Shown here: in pieces, positions 63,822 through 64,000 of the stretch
How the letters are laid out: every line of letters starts with the position of its first letter
Position numbering within the stretch: position 1 is the stretch's first letter
Source of the DNA: Clostridium sp. BJN0013
GTDB taxonomy: Bacteria; Bacillota; Clostridia; Clostridiales; Clostridiaceae
DNA length: 64,000 bases
Assembly: GCF_040939125.1 (NCBI RefSeq)
Contig: NZ_CP162495.1
Span: forward strand, 1,302,001-1,366,000
Reading direction: 5' to 3'
The notes under the pieces: generated by a model
What the model was told of the DNA's origin: nothing
Databases searched by the model: none
Seen by the model: only the letters and a program-made list of their open reading frames with translations
Program-made: the position numbers and the translations under genes

Positions 63822-64000
63822 ATATTAAAAAGGGATAAAAGAACTGTAATTTTTCTAGTAGCATTTATTGTAATACTTGTGATTATATTTTTTATAAGGT
63901 CATCTTTAAGCAGTGAAGGTGGGGATAACAGTCCTGTTTATGGGAAAGTTATCAAGATACATTCTACAGAAAATAAAGGTTCTGAGAGATTTTCCAATGC
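63822..64000 (+). CDS. Membrane protein N-terminus (truncated by window end), possibly YibE/F-like
   Basis: The frame is open from 63816 to the window end. It encodes a basic lead (KRDKRT), one strong hydrophobic helix (VIFLVAFIVILVIIFFIRSS) and then SPVYGKVIKIHSTENKG. The helix followed by a 'Y-G-K-V-I-K-I' strand recalls the N-terminus of YibE/F-family proteins, but too little is seen to be sure. No ATG, GTG or TTG lies in this frame between the upstream stop (63813) and the helix. ATA 63822 would fit the AGAGGG ribosome site, so the start is unresolved. Confidence 0.5.
   Translation, partial: MLKRDKRTVIFLVAFIVILVIIFFIRSSLSSEGGDNSPVYGKVIKIHSTENKGSERFSN

Overview
The window is AT-rich, low-GC Firmicute DNA. 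Genes have strong AGGAGG-type ribosome binding sites, TTG and GTG starts are frequent, and there is a Spo0E-like sporulation phosphatase. I infer a Clostridium sensu stricto (a C. kluyveri-like genome would fit), but no rRNA or single marker proves the species. I see no tRNA, rRNA, CRISPR array or phage. The sequence is a mosaic of ordinary chromosomal operons separated by gaps that often hold one structured repeat family.

Layout. 1-7.6 kb is accessory: the end of a RelE/ParE-type toxin, a membrane-anchored MutS-like ATPase, a small basic protein, and a roughly 1013-residue metallophosphoesterase-GHKL ATPase fusion gene split by an IS110-family element. 7.9-11.4 kb holds a YeiH-type transporter with its divergent LysR regulator and an ECF sigma factor with its membrane partner. 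11.6-13.1 kb holds a decayed MFS permease and a Cys-rich orphan. 13.5-23.2 kb is housekeeping: recQ with a fumarylacetoacetase-family gene, then an amino-acid binding lipoprotein with argF-carA-carB (citrulline and carbamoyl phosphate synthesis). 23.3-27 kb carries Spo0E-like, HTH, M15 peptidase, amidase-like and dead metallo-beta-lactamase-fold genes. 27.4-29.6 kb is a GT39-type membrane glycosyltransferase split by an IS5/IS427-group element. 29.8-41.5 kb carries a GntR-ABC exporter operon, an alpha/beta hydrolase, a chemotaxis-protein pseudogene, an OmpR-type two-component system followed by an LtaS-like synthase, small membrane proteins, and a DegV-PadR operon with a large operator.

41.5-52.4 kb is the most unusual region. 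It has a TerC-type membrane protein on the minus strand, a WG-repeat protein, a TerD-domain protein, and a tight operon of four lidless Hsp70-like ATPases. Between the second and third Hsp70 lies a 514-residue coiled-coil protein whose repeats and C-terminus resemble GrpE. I infer a dedicated Hsp70 chaperone system with its own exchange factor, separate from canonical dnaK-grpE-dnaJ and possibly linked to Ter-type stress proteins.

52.7-61 kb is a complete Opp/Dpp peptide ABC transporter followed by two tandem M20 amidohydrolases, probably an uptake-and-hydrolysis unit for peptides or N-acyl amino acids. 61.2-63.8 kb is clpS-clpA, followed by the start of a membrane protein cut by the window end.

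Eleven copies or partial copies of one intergenic repeat (about 65-205 bp) occur on both strands between 2.7 and 44.5 kb. Paired changes in two hairpins suggest that the folded form is conserved. Two copies carry a near-identical 53-bp insert with its own hairpin.
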